DNA of 64,000 nt from Anaerobranca californiensis DSM 14826 (GCF_900142275.1 NZ_FRAI01000007.1:1-64000); one strand, 5' to 3'; counted from the stretch's first letter, positions 18,255 through 28,133 are shown. Notes: a model not told the origin generated them from the sequence alone. Numbers and translations are program-made.

Positions 18255-19478
18255 TTATTTAATACTGGCTAATTCCTTAGTTCTTTTAAAAACTTCTTCT
18301 GGATCCACTTGAATCCTTGCCACACCGGTTTCCATTGCTGCTATAGCTACAGCTTTAGCAACAGCCGGTGCAACCCTAGGATCAAAGGGTTTTGGAATTA
18401 CGTATTCTTCATTTAATTCATCTTCTGTTATTAGGGAAGCAATGGCTCGAGAAGCAGCTACTTTCATTTCTTCATTAATATCTCTAGCCCTAGTATCTAA
18501 AGCACCCCTAAAAACACCGGGGAATGCCAATACATTGTTTACCTGATTAGGATAATCGGATCTACCGGTTCCAATAACTCTAGCTCCAGCTTTTTTGGCT
18601 AATTCTGGTAAAATTTCTGGAATAGGATTAGCCATTGCAAAAATTATAGGATCTTTCGCCATATTTTTTACCATATCTTCTGTAACTACATTACCAATAG
18701 AAAGTCCAATAAATACATCGGTATCTACTAAAGCTTCTGCTAAAGAGACATTTAAATTTTGAGGATTAGTTATTCTTGCCATTTCTTCTTTATATGGGTT
18801 CATAGCTTCAGTTCTTCCTTCATAAAGGGAGCCTTTACTATCACACATTATAATGTTAGTTACACCTAAACCCATAATTAATTTTGTTACTGCAATGGCG
18901 GAAGCTCCTGCACCATTAACTACAACTTTTACATCCTCAGCCCTTTTACCAACTATTTTTAAGGCGTTAATTAAACCAGCTACTGTAACAATTGCAGTTC
19001 CATGTTGATCATCATGGAAGATAGGTATATCACAAATTTCCTTTAATCTTTTTTCTATTTCAAAACAATTAGGTGCTGCAATATCTTCAAGGTTAATACC
19101 ACCAAAAGTAGGTTGTAATAATCTTACTACTTCCACAATTTTATCTACATCTTTTGTATCTATACAGATAGGGAAGGCATCAACTCCAGCGAAGGATTTA
19201 AATAATACAGCTTTACCTTCCATAACTGGCATTGCTGCTTCAGGACCAATATCCCCAAGACCTAATACTGCTGTTCCATCAGAAACTACTGCTACAAAAT
19301 TTCCTTTAGCAGTATAATCATAAACCTTTTCTTTATCTTTATGTATTTCGATACAAGGTTCTGCTACACCTGGTGAATAAGCTAAACTTAAATCCTTAGC
19401 ATCCTTTAATTCTACTTTACTGACAACTGCCAATTTCCCTTGATTATCCTTGTGAAGTTTCAAAGCTTCTTCTCGCAT
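18255..19478 (-). CDS. NAD(P)-dependent malic enzyme
   Basis: Oxidative decarboxylation of malate to pyruvate and CO2. The 407-residue protein matches the short bacterial malic enzymes (B. subtilis YtsJ/MaeA type). It has the substrate segment LSLAYSPGVAEPC, VVSDGTAVLGLGDIG, the metal-binding IFHDDQHGTAIV and a Rossmann region VVVNGAGASAIAV. Cofactor preference cannot be read with certainty. It is a single-gene unit with its own promoter, lying inside the pgpA terminator, and its own terminator. Confidence 0.95.
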   Translation of the reverse strand: MREEALKLHKDNQGKLAVVSKVELKDAKDLSLAYSPGVAEPCIEIHKDKEKVYDYTAKGNFVAVVSDGTAVLGLGDIGPEAAMPVMEGKAVLFKSFAGVDAFPICIDTKDVDKIVEVVRLLQPTFGGINLEDIAAPNCFEIEKRLKEICDIPIFHDDQHGTAIVTVAGLINALKIVGKRAEDVKVVVNGAGASAIAVTKLIMGLGVTNIIMCDSKGSLYEGRTEAMNPYKEEMARITNPQNLNVSLAEALVDTDVFIGLSIGNVVTEDMVKNMAKDPIIFAMANPIPEILPELAKKAGARVIGTGRSDYPNQVNNVLAFPGVFRGALDTRARDINEEMKVAASRAIASLITEDELNEEYVIPKPFDPRVAPAVAKAVAIAAMETGVARIQVDPEEVFKRTKELASIK

Positions 19479-19516
19479 GGCTATTCCTCCCTAAAATTTA
19501 GTAAATTCCCAATTTC

Positions 19517-19545
19517 ATTATAATAAAAGCCATTGCAGTAGTCAA
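19517..19545 (-). promoter_or_regulatory. Promoter of the malic enzyme gene, inside the preceding terminator
   Basis: On the minus strand TTGACT (19540-19545), a 17-base spacer and TATAAT (19517-19522). The -35 box falls in the loop of the pgpA terminator hairpin and the spacer contains its 3' arm, so terminator and promoter share the same bases. Confidence 0.75.
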
Positions 19546-19556
19546 CGGCAATGGCT
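19528..19556 (-). terminator. Terminator of the psd-dnaE-pgpA operon
   Basis: Stem AGCCATTGC (19528-19536) with GCAATGGCT (19548-19556), followed on the minus strand by TTTTATTATAAT. It overlaps the promoter of the next gene. Confidence 0.8.
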
Positions 19557-19563
19557 TAACGCG

Positions 19564-20049
19564 TTAAATCACTTCTTCCTTATCTTGATGGGCTATCCTT
19601 GACGCCGCAGAAGCTGCTATAGCAGCCACTAAATCATCTAAGAAGGTATTTACTTTCCCTTGAATTTTATTGTTTAAACCCTTTAATATTCCTATTTTTA
19701 TTTTATCTAAATAACCAAAATTTGTAAAACCTATACTGCCATAGATATTGGTAATACTTAAAGCTAAAATTTCATCAATACCATAAAGGCCTTCATCGGT
19801 TTCTAAAATTGTTTGTAAAGGTTCAGGTAGCAATTTCTTTTCAGCATAGATGTCTAATACCAAACCAGTTAATACTGCATTTTGAACTTCCCGTTTTTCC
19901 AAAACTTTACTTACATTTTCCATGCAAGTTTCCAAGGATAAATTAGAAATATAAGGTTTTTGCAGTTCATAAACCAATTCTGCTATATCCTTAATTCCTA
20001 CACCCCTTTCCTCCAACATATCTACTATTAACTTTTTCAAAAATGTCAC
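19564..20049 (-). CDS. pgpA: Phosphatidylglycerophosphatase A family protein
   Basis: A 161-residue protein of the PgpA/YutG family, expected to remove the terminal phosphate of phosphatidylglycerophosphate to give phosphatidylglycerol. Family features are the opening LEERGVGIKDIAELVYELQKP, then ALSITNIYGSIGFTNFGY and FLDDLVAAIAASAA. It lies 10 bases after dnaE and in the same run as psd, so two phospholipid enzymes flank the replication polymerase gene. The membrane-embedded character is weak in this Firmicutes subgroup. Confidence 0.85.
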   Translation of the reverse strand: MTFLKKLIVDMLEERGVGIKDIAELVYELQKPYISNLSLETCMENVSKVLEKREVQNAVLTGLVLDIYAEKKLLPEPLQTILETDEGLYGIDEILALSITNIYGSIGFTNFGYLDKIKIGILKGLNNKIQGKVNTFLDDLVAAIAASAASRIAHQDKEEVI

Positions 20050-20059
20050 TCCTCTCCAT

Positions 20060-23000
20060 TCAATTTGAGTTTCCTTTGATTTTTACATTTTCTTTACCGA
20101 CAATTTCCCCAAGGGCTTCCACTAAAATAGGAGTAATTTCCACCTTAGTTAAAGCCTTTATAACTTTACCTTTATCTTCAAGATAAAAGAAAACTTCATT
20201 TTTCCCTTTCGCCGATTGAAGTAATAAGTTCAATTTAGTTATTAGCCCTTCATCATAATTTAAACGTATAAATAGCTTTTGAGAAAGGTCTATTTCTCTT
20301 AGTGAAAGAAACTCATCTATACTGAATATTTCCTGACACACAACTTTGGGCTCTTCTTCTTCTTTTAAGGAAATTCTACCAGATATTACTATCGGTTCAT
20401 CTAAAGATAATTTAGGTAAATGTTTTAAAAACTGGTCTGTAAAAACAACGACTTCCACTATTCCATACATATCTTCTAGTTCCACAAAAGCCATAGGTTT
20501 ACCGGATTTAGTAAATATTTTTTTATAACCTGAAACAATTCCTGCCACCTTTACCTTCTGGTTATCTTCCCTTTCCTTCAAATCTAAAGTGTTAATTACT
20601 CCTTTTTCGTATATAGGAAGGTAATCGTTTAACGGATGGCCAGTTATATAGAGACCTAAAGCTTCTTTTTCTAAAGCTAACTTTTCTTTTGTTGTATATT
20701 GGGGAATATTCGGCAGTACCAAAGAATCCCCGGTATCCCCTAAAATTTCAAATAACGATAATTGACCACTTTCCCTTTGTTTTCTTTTACCTTCACAAAA
20801 ATTTAAAATTAAATCTAAACAACTTAGCAGTTGTGCTCTGTTGGGGTTTAAATTATCACAGGCCCCCGCTTTAATAAGACTTTCCAAAACCCTCCGATTA
20901 GCGTTAGGTACCCTTGAAACAAAATCTTCAATAGATTTAAAAATACCATTTTTTTCCCTTTCTTCGATGATATCATCTATCACCCCTTCGCCGACATTCT
21001 TTACCGCTAACAGACCAAAACGAATTTTATTTTGATCTACCACAGTAAAATTTTTTAAACTTTCATTGACATCAGGGGGCAGTACTTCAATCCCTAAGCT
21101 TTTACAGTCATCGATGTAAAGGGCAACCTTATCTGTTGAGCCCATTACCCCTGTAAGTAATGCAGCTAAAAACTCAGTGGGGAAATTGGCTTTTAAATAG
21201 GCTGTTTGATAAGCTAATACTGCATATGCAGCGGCATGGGATTTGTTGAAACCATAGTCAGCAAATTTTACTATTAAATCATAAATTTTTTCCGCCGTTT
21301 CTCCATCTAAACCATTATTTAAGCAACCTTCAATAAACAGTTTTCTTTGCTGTGCCAATACATCTCCCTTTTTCTTACCGATAGCTCTCCTTAATATATC
21401 CGATTGTCCTAAAGTAAAACCTGCCAATTCTGAAGCTACCCTCATTATCTGTTCTTGGTATACCATTATACCATAGGTTTCTTTTAAAATGCCTTCTAAT
21501 TTTTCATGGGGATATGTTATCGGTATTTCTCCATGTTTGCTCTTTATAAAGTTTGGGATTTGTTCCATAGGTCCTGGACGATATAGAGCCACCACTGCTA
21601 TGATTTCTTCAAATTTAGTTGGTTTTAGTTCTTTTAAAACACTGCGCATTCCACTACTTTCTAATTGAAATACCCCTAAAGTTTTTCCTTCTGATAACAG
21701 CTTATAAGTTTTGGGATCATCGAAAGATAACTTGTCCATATCAATGTTAATACCTTTAGTTTTTTTTATAATCTGGACTGCATTATTGATGATAGTCAAA
21801 GTCCTTAACCCTAAAAAGTCCATCTTTAAAAGACCTAGTTCTTCTAAAGTACCCATTGGAAATTGTGTAACTGCTTTATTATCTACAACCTGTAGTGGCA
21901 CATACTCTACTAGTGGTTCTTTAGAAATAACTACACCTGCTGCATGGGTAGAACAATGGCGGGGCATTCCTTCTAAGGAAAGGGATATATCAATTAATTC
22001 TTTAATTGTACTGTCTTCTTGGTAGAGCTGTTTTAACATAGGTTCCATTTGTAAGGCTTTTTCAATGGTCATATTCAGTTCCATAGGAATGAGCTTAGCT
22101 ATTTTATCTACATCAGAATAAGGGATACCCATTGCCCTGCCGACGTCCCTAACCACCGCTCTAGCAGCCATAGTACCAAAGGTGATTATTTGTGCCACTT
22201 TATCTTCCCCGTATTTTTCTACAACATAATTAATAACTTCTTCTCTCCGTTCATAACAAAAATCTATATCAATATCCGGCATTGTAACCCGCTCTGGATT
22301 CAAAAAACGCTCAAATAGTAAATCATATTTTAGAGGGTCTATATTGGTAATCCCTAAACTGTACGCCACAAGACTGCCGGCTGCCGATCCCCTTCCAGGG
22401 CCTACTAAAATATTATTTTCTTTAGCAAAGCGGATAAAGTCCCAGACTATTAAAAAATAACCACTATACCCCATTTTTTTTATAACATTTAATTCCATAG
22501 TTAACCTATCTTTTATCATTGGAGTTATTTCCTGATATCTCCAAGTTAAACCTTGTAAACATAATTTTTCTAAATAACTATCTACTGTTTCACCTTCTGG
22601 CACTGGATATTGGGGTAAATGGGTGGTATTAAAATCAAATTCCACATGACATTTTTCAGCGATAGTTACTGTATTATCTAAAGCTTCTCTTAGATGAAAA
22701 AAAAGGTGTTCTAATTCTTCCCTGGATTTTAAATAAAATTCATCATTGGGAAATTTCATCCTGTCTTCATCATCTATTGTTTTGGCTGTTTGAATACATA
22801 ACAGAACATCATGGGGGTAACTGTCTTTCCTGGTAGTATAGTGGATATCATTAGTAACGACTAGTGGAATGTTTAATTCTTTCCCCAGTCTTACCAATTT
22901 TGTATTTACTTCTTTTTGTTCCATTAGACCATGATCTTGAATTTCTAAATAGAGGTTTTCCCTACCAAAAATCTTCACCAGTTCTTCGGCATGCTCCTTT

Positions 23001-23494
23001 GCCCTTTCATAATCATTTTGTAAAAGAAATTGAGGAATAACTCCTCCTAAACAACCGGTTAAACAAATCAGCCCTTCACTATAACTTTTTAATAATTCCA
23101 TATCAATCCTAGGTTTATAATAAAACCCTTCTGTATAGCCTTTAGTAACTAATTTCATTAAATTTTTATACCCTTGATTGTCCTTTGCCAAAAGGACTAA
23201 ATGATAGATATTTTCATCTTTCTTGCCATCTTTAGAAAAACGACTACCTAAGGTTAAATAAACTTCACAACCTATAATAGGTTTTATCCCTTGTTTTTTA
23301 CATTCTTTATAAAATTCAATAACACCATACATACTGCCATGATCTGTAATGGCCAAGGCAGGCATTCCCAATTCCTTAGCTTTAGCAACTAAATCTTTAA
23401 TTTTTCCAGCTCCATCTAATAAACTGTACTGGGTATGGACATGAAGGTGAACAAAAGGTTGGTAAATATTATCCTTTATTTCCATTTTTTTCAC
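20060..23494 (-). CDS. dnaE: DNA polymerase III subunit alpha DnaE
   Basis: Replicative C-family polymerase. The 1144-residue chain starts with a PHP domain (HLHVHTQYSLLDG; DHGSMYG), then the polymerase core with the metal-binding MPDIDIDFCYERR and GPGRGSAAGSLVAYSLG, a helix-hairpin-helix region, and a C-terminal OB fold (VKVAGIVSGYKKIFTKSG). There is no proofreading exonuclease insertion, so it is DnaE and not PolC. Stop of psd and start of dnaE are six bases apart. In B. subtilis dnaE also lies near ytrH-ytrI and ytoI, which matches the order seen here. Confidence 0.97.
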   Translation of the reverse strand: MKKMEIKDNIYQPFVHLHVHTQYSLLDGAGKIKDLVAKAKELGMPALAITDHGSMYGVIEFYKECKKQGIKPIIGCEVYLTLGSRFSKDGKKDENIYHLVLLAKDNQGYKNLMKLVTKGYTEGFYYKPRIDMELLKSYSEGLICLTGCLGGVIPQFLLQNDYERAKEHAEELVKIFGRENLYLEIQDHGLMEQKEVNTKLVRLGKELNIPLVVTNDIHYTTRKDSYPHDVLLCIQTAKTIDDEDRMKFPNDEFYLKSREELEHLFFHLREALDNTVTIAEKCHVEFDFNTTHLPQYPVPEGETVDSYLEKLCLQGLTWRYQEITPMIKDRLTMELNVIKKMGYSGYFLIVWDFIRFAKENNILVGPGRGSAAGSLVAYSLGITNIDPLKYDLLFERFLNPERVTMPDIDIDFCYERREEVINYVVEKYGEDKVAQIITFGTMAARAVVRDVGRAMGIPYSDVDKIAKLIPMELNMTIEKALQMEPMLKQLYQEDSTIKELIDISLSLEGMPRHCSTHAAGVVISKEPLVEYVPLQVVDNKAVTQFPMGTLEELGLLKMDFLGLRTLTIINNAVQIIKKTKGINIDMDKLSFDDPKTYKLLSEGKTLGVFQLESSGMRSVLKELKPTKFEEIIAVVALYRPGPMEQIPNFIKSKHGEIPITYPHEKLEGILKETYGIMVYQEQIMRVASELAGFTLGQSDILRRAIGKKKGDVLAQQRKLFIEGCLNNGLDGETAEKIYDLIVKFADYGFNKSHAAAYAVLAYQTAYLKANFPTEFLAALLTGVMGSTDKVALYIDDCKSLGIEVLPPDVNESLKNFTVVDQNKIRFGLLAVKNVGEGVIDDIIEEREKNGIFKSIEDFVSRVPNANRRVLESLIKAGACDNLNPNRAQLLSCLDLILNFCEGKRKQRESGQLSLFEILGDTGDSLVLPNIPQYTTKEKLALEKEALGLYITGHPLNDYLPIYEKGVINTLDLKEREDNQKVKVAGIVSGYKKIFTKSGKPMAFVELEDMYGIVEVVVFTDQFLKHLPKLSLDEPIVISGRISLKEEEEPKVVCQEIFSIDEFLSLREIDLSQKLFIRLNYDEGLITKLNLLLQSAKGKNEVFFYLEDKGKVIKALTKVEITPILVEALGEIVGKENVKIKGNSN

Positions 23495-23500
23495 CTTCCT

Positions 23501-24397
23501 TTACATAATTAACTTTCCTATTTGTTCTCCCATGTTCACTTTTGTTTCTAAACCTATTTTTGTATTTTCTAATATATCTTCATCAATTTTTACTTTACCC
23601 TTTTGGAAAAACAGAAGTACAGTTGAGCCACCAAACTTAAAATAACCCTTTTCTTCACCTTTTTTCACCTTATACCCAGGTTTGAAGGTTTGGACAATGG
23701 TACCAACTGCCGCTGCCCCAACTTCTACGTATAAAACTTCACCAAAATTCTCTGAATAAAAAAGGGTAATTTCCCTTTTGTTTTGACAGTAAAGCTTTGG
23801 TATCTCTTTTAATGCCATAGGATTTACTGAATAATAATATCCTTTAATTTCCTTAGATTTTTCAGGTATACCGTAATCACAAAAATGAAAACGGTGATAA
23901 TCTGCAGGACAAAGCCTGATAATATAATAACTTCCCCCTTGATATTTTTCAGCTAGTTTTCTATCACCTAACAGTTCTTCTAATGAATATTCTAACCCCT
24001 TTACTTGTACTACTTTATTAACCTCAATATTATCATATGCGAAAACCCTTCCATCGGCAGGTGATGCTAAAAGGTTTGGCTCAGCTACTACAGGTCTAAC
24101 TTCAGGTTTTAATTTTCTCGCAAAAAAATCATTAAAGTTATGATATTCATTTAGGTCTTCTAACAATGCTTCTGTCATTGGGATTTCAAGGCTTTGGACA
24201 AACTTAGGAATTTTTCCTTTACTTTTGGGAGAGTCTTGCAATTTTCCATATAAATATGATAAAAATTTTCTTTTAAAAAGGAGGTGAGATAAGGATCTAC
24301 CTAATGTGGTCTGATAAGCCCATTTAATAAGCTTATCACCAGCTACAATTTCCTTCTTTTTTTCCTTTGTCTTTCTATCAATATAGTAAATTTCCAT
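23501..24397 (-). CDS. psd: Phosphatidylserine decarboxylase proenzyme
   Basis: Makes phosphatidylethanolamine from phosphatidylserine at the membrane. The 298-residue proenzyme carries the self-cleavage motif GGST near its C-terminus (YFKFGGSTVLLFF), where the serine becomes the pyruvoyl group; this is the GGST variant of the LGST motif. Active-site histidines are in the segment CPADYHRFHFCDYG. It is upstream of dnaE on the minus strand and divergent from ytrH, with 69 bases between the two starts. Confidence 0.95.
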   Translation of the reverse strand: MEIYYIDRKTKEKKKEIVAGDKLIKWAYQTTLGRSLSHLLFKRKFLSYLYGKLQDSPKSKGKIPKFVQSLEIPMTEALLEDLNEYHNFNDFFARKLKPEVRPVVAEPNLLASPADGRVFAYDNIEVNKVVQVKGLEYSLEELLGDRKLAEKYQGGSYYIIRLCPADYHRFHFCDYGIPEKSKEIKGYYYSVNPMALKEIPKLYCQNKREITLFYSENFGEVLYVEVGAAAVGTIVQTFKPGYKVKKGEEKGYFKFGGSTVLLFFQKGKVKIDEDILENTKIGLETKVNMGEQIGKLIM

Positions 24398-24466
24398 AAA
24401 ACTTATCCCCTTACTATTCTAAATATCTAAATTATTTAATAAAAATTTATTGTCGAGGTGATGATA

Positions 24467-24805
24467 ATGAATAACGAAATTTCTAACTTTTGGTCTACGG
24501 CTATATTAGAATTTTTTATTGCATTAGGAGTTGTTATAGGGGGCTCTACCATTGGCTCTTTGAGCACTTTATTAACTGGCCGTCCTCCCCTTTACACAAT
24601 GGAAGATTTAGCCTCTAGATTGAAAATTTGGGCTTTAGTTGCCGCCTTAGGGGGAACCTTTTCTACTATTAAAGCTATTGAAAGGGGAGTATTGGGAGGA
24701 CAGTTGAGTATTATAATTAAGCAAATTATTTTAATCCTTTTCGCCTATTGGGGTTCCCATATTGGATATCTTATTATTCTCTTACTAGCTAAAGGAGAAG
24801 GATAG
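24467..24805 (+). CDS. ytrH: Sporulation membrane protein YtrH
   Basis: A 112-residue membrane protein of the YtrH family; in B. subtilis ytrH is expressed under SigE in the mother cell and is needed for efficient sporulation. Three hydrophobic segments and the family segments VIGGSTIGSL, RLKIWALVAALGGTFSTIKAIERG and YWGSHIGYL are visible. The ATG at 24467 follows GAGGTGATG; the in-frame GTG at 24458 lies inside that site. It is followed directly by the ytrI-like gene. Its presence implies a sporulation programme, or the relic of one. Confidence 0.92.
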   Translation: MNNEISNFWSTAILEFFIALGVVIGGSTIGSLSTLLTGRPPLYTMEDLASRLKIWALVAALGGTFSTIKAIERGVLGGQLSIIIKQIILILFAYWGSHIGYLIILLLAKGEG

Positions 24806-25294
24806 ATGGCAGTTATCTATTTCCCTTTTAATAAGAAAAATAATAAAAAATATCTAAGCCTAATTTTACTAGGAATTATAGGGGGAGGAGTACTGACCAT
24901 TATATTGTTAGGTAGAGCTTATGATCAATTATACCTAGAAAAAAAAGTTTTAGAAAGTCAGGTAATAGAGTTACAAAACATTGTCGGGCTATTAGAGAAA
25001 AAGCATTTACAACAAACCAATGATTTAACGATAAAAGAAATTCTAATAGAAACTGATTTTACAGATACTATAAAAAATCTTGAACTGAAAAAAAAGATTA
25101 GTGAACTTCTTAAAAGTCTACCCGGTGAAAAAATCGATAACTTAAACCCTGAACTAATAATAAATATTTTAGAAGGTAGGATTGTTAATGTAGAAAACAA
25201 GGGATATATCCTTCATGTTCGGTACATAGTAATAGCTAAAAAGTTGCAGATATTTTTAAATATTGAAGAGTTAAAGGAAAATTTCATCGAATAA
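24806..25294 (+). CDS. YtrI-like sporulation membrane protein
   Basis: A 162-residue protein with a short basic N-terminus, one membrane segment (about 17-36), a coiled-coil-like stretch (about 44-66) and a mixed C-terminal domain. Sequence similarity to B. subtilis YtrI is not obvious by eye; the assignment rests on position directly behind ytrH (its ATG follows the ytrH stop without a gap), length and topology. An AAAGGAGAAGG site lies in the end of ytrH. It ends one base before the convergent YtoI homologue. Confidence 0.7.
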   Translation: MAVIYFPFNKKNNKKYLSLILLGIIGGGVLTIILLGRAYDQLYLEKKVLESQVIELQNIVGLLEKKHLQQTNDLTIKEILIETDFTDTIKNLELKKKISELLKSLPGEKIDNLNPELIINILEGRIVNVENKGYILHVRYIVIAKKLQIFLNIEELKENFIE

Positions 25295-26599
25295 CTATCT
25301 ATCTAAAATTTGTGCCGATAAAAGGGATTTACAAACAATATTTCCTCGGCAATACATGGTTAAATCTACTTTCCCAGTTTTCCTACCCATATCGAGAATT
25401 TTTGCTTCAACGGAAACAGGACTTTCAATTTGGACAGGTTTGAAAAAATATACAGTGACATTTTCTACAACTGTATCTAAAAATTTAGCCTTTCTCAAAG
25501 CAGCATAAGCGGCATTTGTTAGTAAGATCATTAAAGCACCACTTGATGCACCTCCAATGTGATTGGTCATCATAGGAGTAATTTCACCAACTAAGCGGAT
25601 TCCACCAGGGATTTCCTCTTCTTTAAAACCACTTAAAACTGCATCATTGATAGTCATACTAACTTGAGGTTGTTTTTGCCCTTGCTGCAGTGCTTTCATT
25701 ACATCTTGTCTAGAAACAACACCTATAAGTTTTTTATTTTCTACTACTGGAATTAACTCTATTCCTTCCCAAACCATAGTATGGGCTACAGCGGCTAAAG
25801 ATGTTTTTAGGGTAACTGTGACTGGATTTTTAGTCATCAGCTTCTCAATTGAGCAGCTAAGGTCAGCTCCTGCCACATCCTTTGTTGTAACAATTCCCAC
25901 CACTTTCATATGTTCATCTACAACGGGGAATCTGGTATGGGTGGTTTCTTTAACCATTTGCTTCCAATCAGCTACCGTTGCCTTTAATGTTAAATAATCG
26001 GGATTTGCAACTAAAATATCTTCAACTAGTACTATATCTTTTTTGATTAAGCGATCATAAATAGCTCTATTGATTAAGGTAGCTATAGTGAAGGTATCAT
26101 AAGCTGTTTGAATTACTGGCAGTTCTTTTTCATCTGCCATTTTTTTGATCTGGTCTTCTGTATCAAAACCTCCAGTAATTAGCACAGCTGCCCCTAATTC
26201 CAATGCTTTTTTTTGGGCTTCTATCCTGTTACCTACAATTAAAAGATTATCCTTTTCTATATATTTAACCATAGCATCTATTTCCATGGCACCGATGACA
26301 AATTTGTTTAATGTTTTGTGTAAGCCGCCCCTTCCACCTAAGACGGTTCCTTCAACGATATTGATAATTTCCGCAAAGGTTAATTTCTCTATATTCCCTT
26401 TTCCTTGTTTTTTTATTCTGATTGTTCCTACCCTAGGCATAGTACTGACAAGGCCAATATTTTCAGCTTCTTTAATGGCTCTATATGCTGTACCTTCACT
26501 TACCTTTAGCTCTTTTGCTATACGGCGTACTGAAATTTTTGAACCAATAGAGAGGCTTTCTATATATTCTATAATTTTCTCATGTTTAGTTTCACTCAT
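25295..26599 (-). CDS. YtoI-like HTH, DRTGG, CBS and hot-dog domain protein
   Basis: A 434-residue multidomain protein of the YtoI family. In order: a winged helix (about 1-65; KISVRRIAKELKVSEGTAYRAI), a DRTGG domain (about 75-185), a pair of CBS domains (about 190-310; ARFPVVDEHM-type repeats and LIPVVENKKLIGVVSRQDV) that normally bind adenine nucleotides, and a C-terminal hot-dog thioesterase-like domain (about 320-430; TNHIGGASSGALM). The combination suggests a regulator sensing a nucleotide or acyl-CoA signal, but no function is established. The ATG at 26599 follows GGGGGAAAATTG. Conserved neighbourhood with dnaE and ytrHI. Confidence 0.85.
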   Translation of the reverse strand: MSETKHEKIIEYIESLSIGSKISVRRIAKELKVSEGTAYRAIKEAENIGLVSTMPRVGTIRIKKQGKGNIEKLTFAEIINIVEGTVLGGRGGLHKTLNKFVIGAMEIDAMVKYIEKDNLLIVGNRIEAQKKALELGAAVLITGGFDTEDQIKKMADEKELPVIQTAYDTFTIATLINRAIYDRLIKKDIVLVEDILVANPDYLTLKATVADWKQMVKETTHTRFPVVDEHMKVVGIVTTKDVAGADLSCSIEKLMTKNPVTVTLKTSLAAVAHTMVWEGIELIPVVENKKLIGVVSRQDVMKALQQGQKQPQVSMTINDAVLSGFKEEEIPGGIRLVGEITPMMTNHIGGASSGALMILLTNAAYAALRKAKFLDTVVENVTVYFFKPVQIESPVSVEAKILDMGRKTGKVDLTMYCRGNIVCKSLLSAQILDR

Positions 26600-26687
26600 C
26601 AATTTTCCCCCTGTTCTTATACCATTTATCTAACTGTATTATAACAATTTAGGCTAAAAAGTAATAGTACTTTTTAGGAAAAAATTA

Positions 26688-28016
26688 TTATTCAGAGGAA
26701 TTTAACTTAAAAAATGCTGAGGATTTAGGGGGAATTGTGCAACAAGCTATTTCATAGGAATATTGATAGCTACCTTTGCCCCAAACTATTTCCCAACTCT
26801 TTCTTTGTAATTCATCGGGAAGTCTTAAAACAAAGGTTTGACTATGGATACTGTTATTGATAAAGACAACAATTTGTTCATCTTCCCTTTCCCGAATTAA
26901 AACTATACCGTCATCGGTCACCTTTAAAACCCTTAAAGAACCTCTAGATAAAGATAAATATTTTTTTCTTAAAGAGATTAAATCTTTAACATATTCCCTC
27001 AATTTTAAATCCCCTGCAAAATCCATATCTTTGCGATTATGGGGATCATCTCCACCATCCATACCTGTTTCTGTACCGTAATATATTATAGGTACTCCCC
27101 TAACGGCAAATAAAAAATCAAGGGCTAATTTCAACCGTTCTTTACCCCGATCCTTTACACTACTTAAAAATCTAGGTACATCATGATTATCTATAAAGGT
27201 ACCTAAGATATAAGGATTTTGATATAGTTGATCTTGCACTAATATTGATGAAATTTTATCCATAGGTTCATCTTTGGCAAACACTTTAGTTATTGCATAA
27301 TACAGGGGAAAATCTACTAAAGAATTTATTCCATCCCTTTGATAAGGAGCTAAATAACAGGGATCTGGATGCCATACTTCTCCTAGTAAAATAATATCTT
27401 CCTTTACCCCTTTCAGTTCCTGGCAAAACTTTCTCCAAAACTTTCTGGGAACATGTTTCACTGTATCTATTCTAAACCCATCTAAACCAGTTTCAGTAAC
27501 CCACCATTTACACATATCTATTAAATAACTACTGACTTCTGGTAAATCCTGATTCAAATCTGGTAGCAAGCCTAGACATTTTTCTTCTACTTCTTTTTGA
27601 TCATCCCAGTTTTTAATAGGTTCTAAAGGATGATACCAATGGGACTTTTCCTTTAAAAAAGGATGGGTTTTCCCTGTATGATTTACTACTATATCTAAAA
27701 TCACTTTCAATCCTTCCCCATGGGCTTTTTGTACTAGTTCTTTAAAGTCCTCTAATGTTCCAAAATGGGGATCTACACTATAAAAGTCACAGGCCCAATA
27801 ACCATGATAACCATTGGGATCGTTTTTAAAAATCGGGGTAATCCAAAGGGCTGTTACTCCTAGATCCTTAATGTAATCTATTTTTTTAATTATTCCTTTA
27901 ATATCTCCGCCATGGAATTTTCTAGGATGATTCTTATCTAAATCATCAAAGCTTTTATCTTTATCCCCTTGGCAAAAACGATCTACCATAATAAAATAAA
28001 AAATCTCTTGTTCCAT
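26688..28016 (-). CDS. GH13 alpha-amylase family glycosidase, cytosolic
   Basis: A 442-residue glycoside hydrolase family 13 protein with no signal peptide, so probably acting on imported or stored alpha-glucans or maltodextrins. The four conserved regions are present: VILDIVVNHTG, GFRIDTVKHV (nucleophile Asp), LLGEVWHPD (acid-base Glu) and FIDNHDVPR (third Asp). A short C-terminal beta domain follows after about residue 360. Exact specificity (alpha-amylase, neopullulanase, cyclomaltodextrinase) cannot be decided; it lacks the N-terminal domain of typical neopullulanases. No sugar transporter is adjacent. Confidence 0.9.
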   Translation of the reverse strand: MEQEIFYFIMVDRFCQGDKDKSFDDLDKNHPRKFHGGDIKGIIKKIDYIKDLGVTALWITPIFKNDPNGYHGYWACDFYSVDPHFGTLEDFKELVQKAHGEGLKVILDIVVNHTGKTHPFLKEKSHWYHPLEPIKNWDDQKEVEEKCLGLLPDLNQDLPEVSSYLIDMCKWWVTETGLDGFRIDTVKHVPRKFWRKFCQELKGVKEDIILLGEVWHPDPCYLAPYQRDGINSLVDFPLYYAITKVFAKDEPMDKISSILVQDQLYQNPYILGTFIDNHDVPRFLSSVKDRGKERLKLALDFLFAVRGVPIIYYGTETGMDGGDDPHNRKDMDFAGDLKLREYVKDLISLRKKYLSLSRGSLRVLKVTDDGIVLIREREDEQIVVFINNSIHSQTFVLRLPDELQRKSWEIVWGKGSYQYSYEIACCTIPPKSSAFFKLNSSE

Positions 28017-28073
28017 AAAGTCTATATTCCCCTTTCGTAATTTGGCTTAAAATTCATCTGCAAATATATTTAA

Positions 28074-28106
28074 AGACAGCAAAAGAACTAAACAGTTCCC
28101 GCTGTC
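28074..28106. terminator. Possible terminator between DUF445 gene and amylase
   Basis: Hairpin with outer stem GACAGC (28075-28080) / GCTGTC (28101-28106) and inner stem GAACT (28085-28089) / AGTTC (28094-28098), separated by a small internal loop. On the minus strand a weak TTTAAATATATTT follows. Moderate support only. Confidence 0.5.
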
Positions 28107-28133
28107 CTCCTTATTTTCTTAGGAAACTTGATA

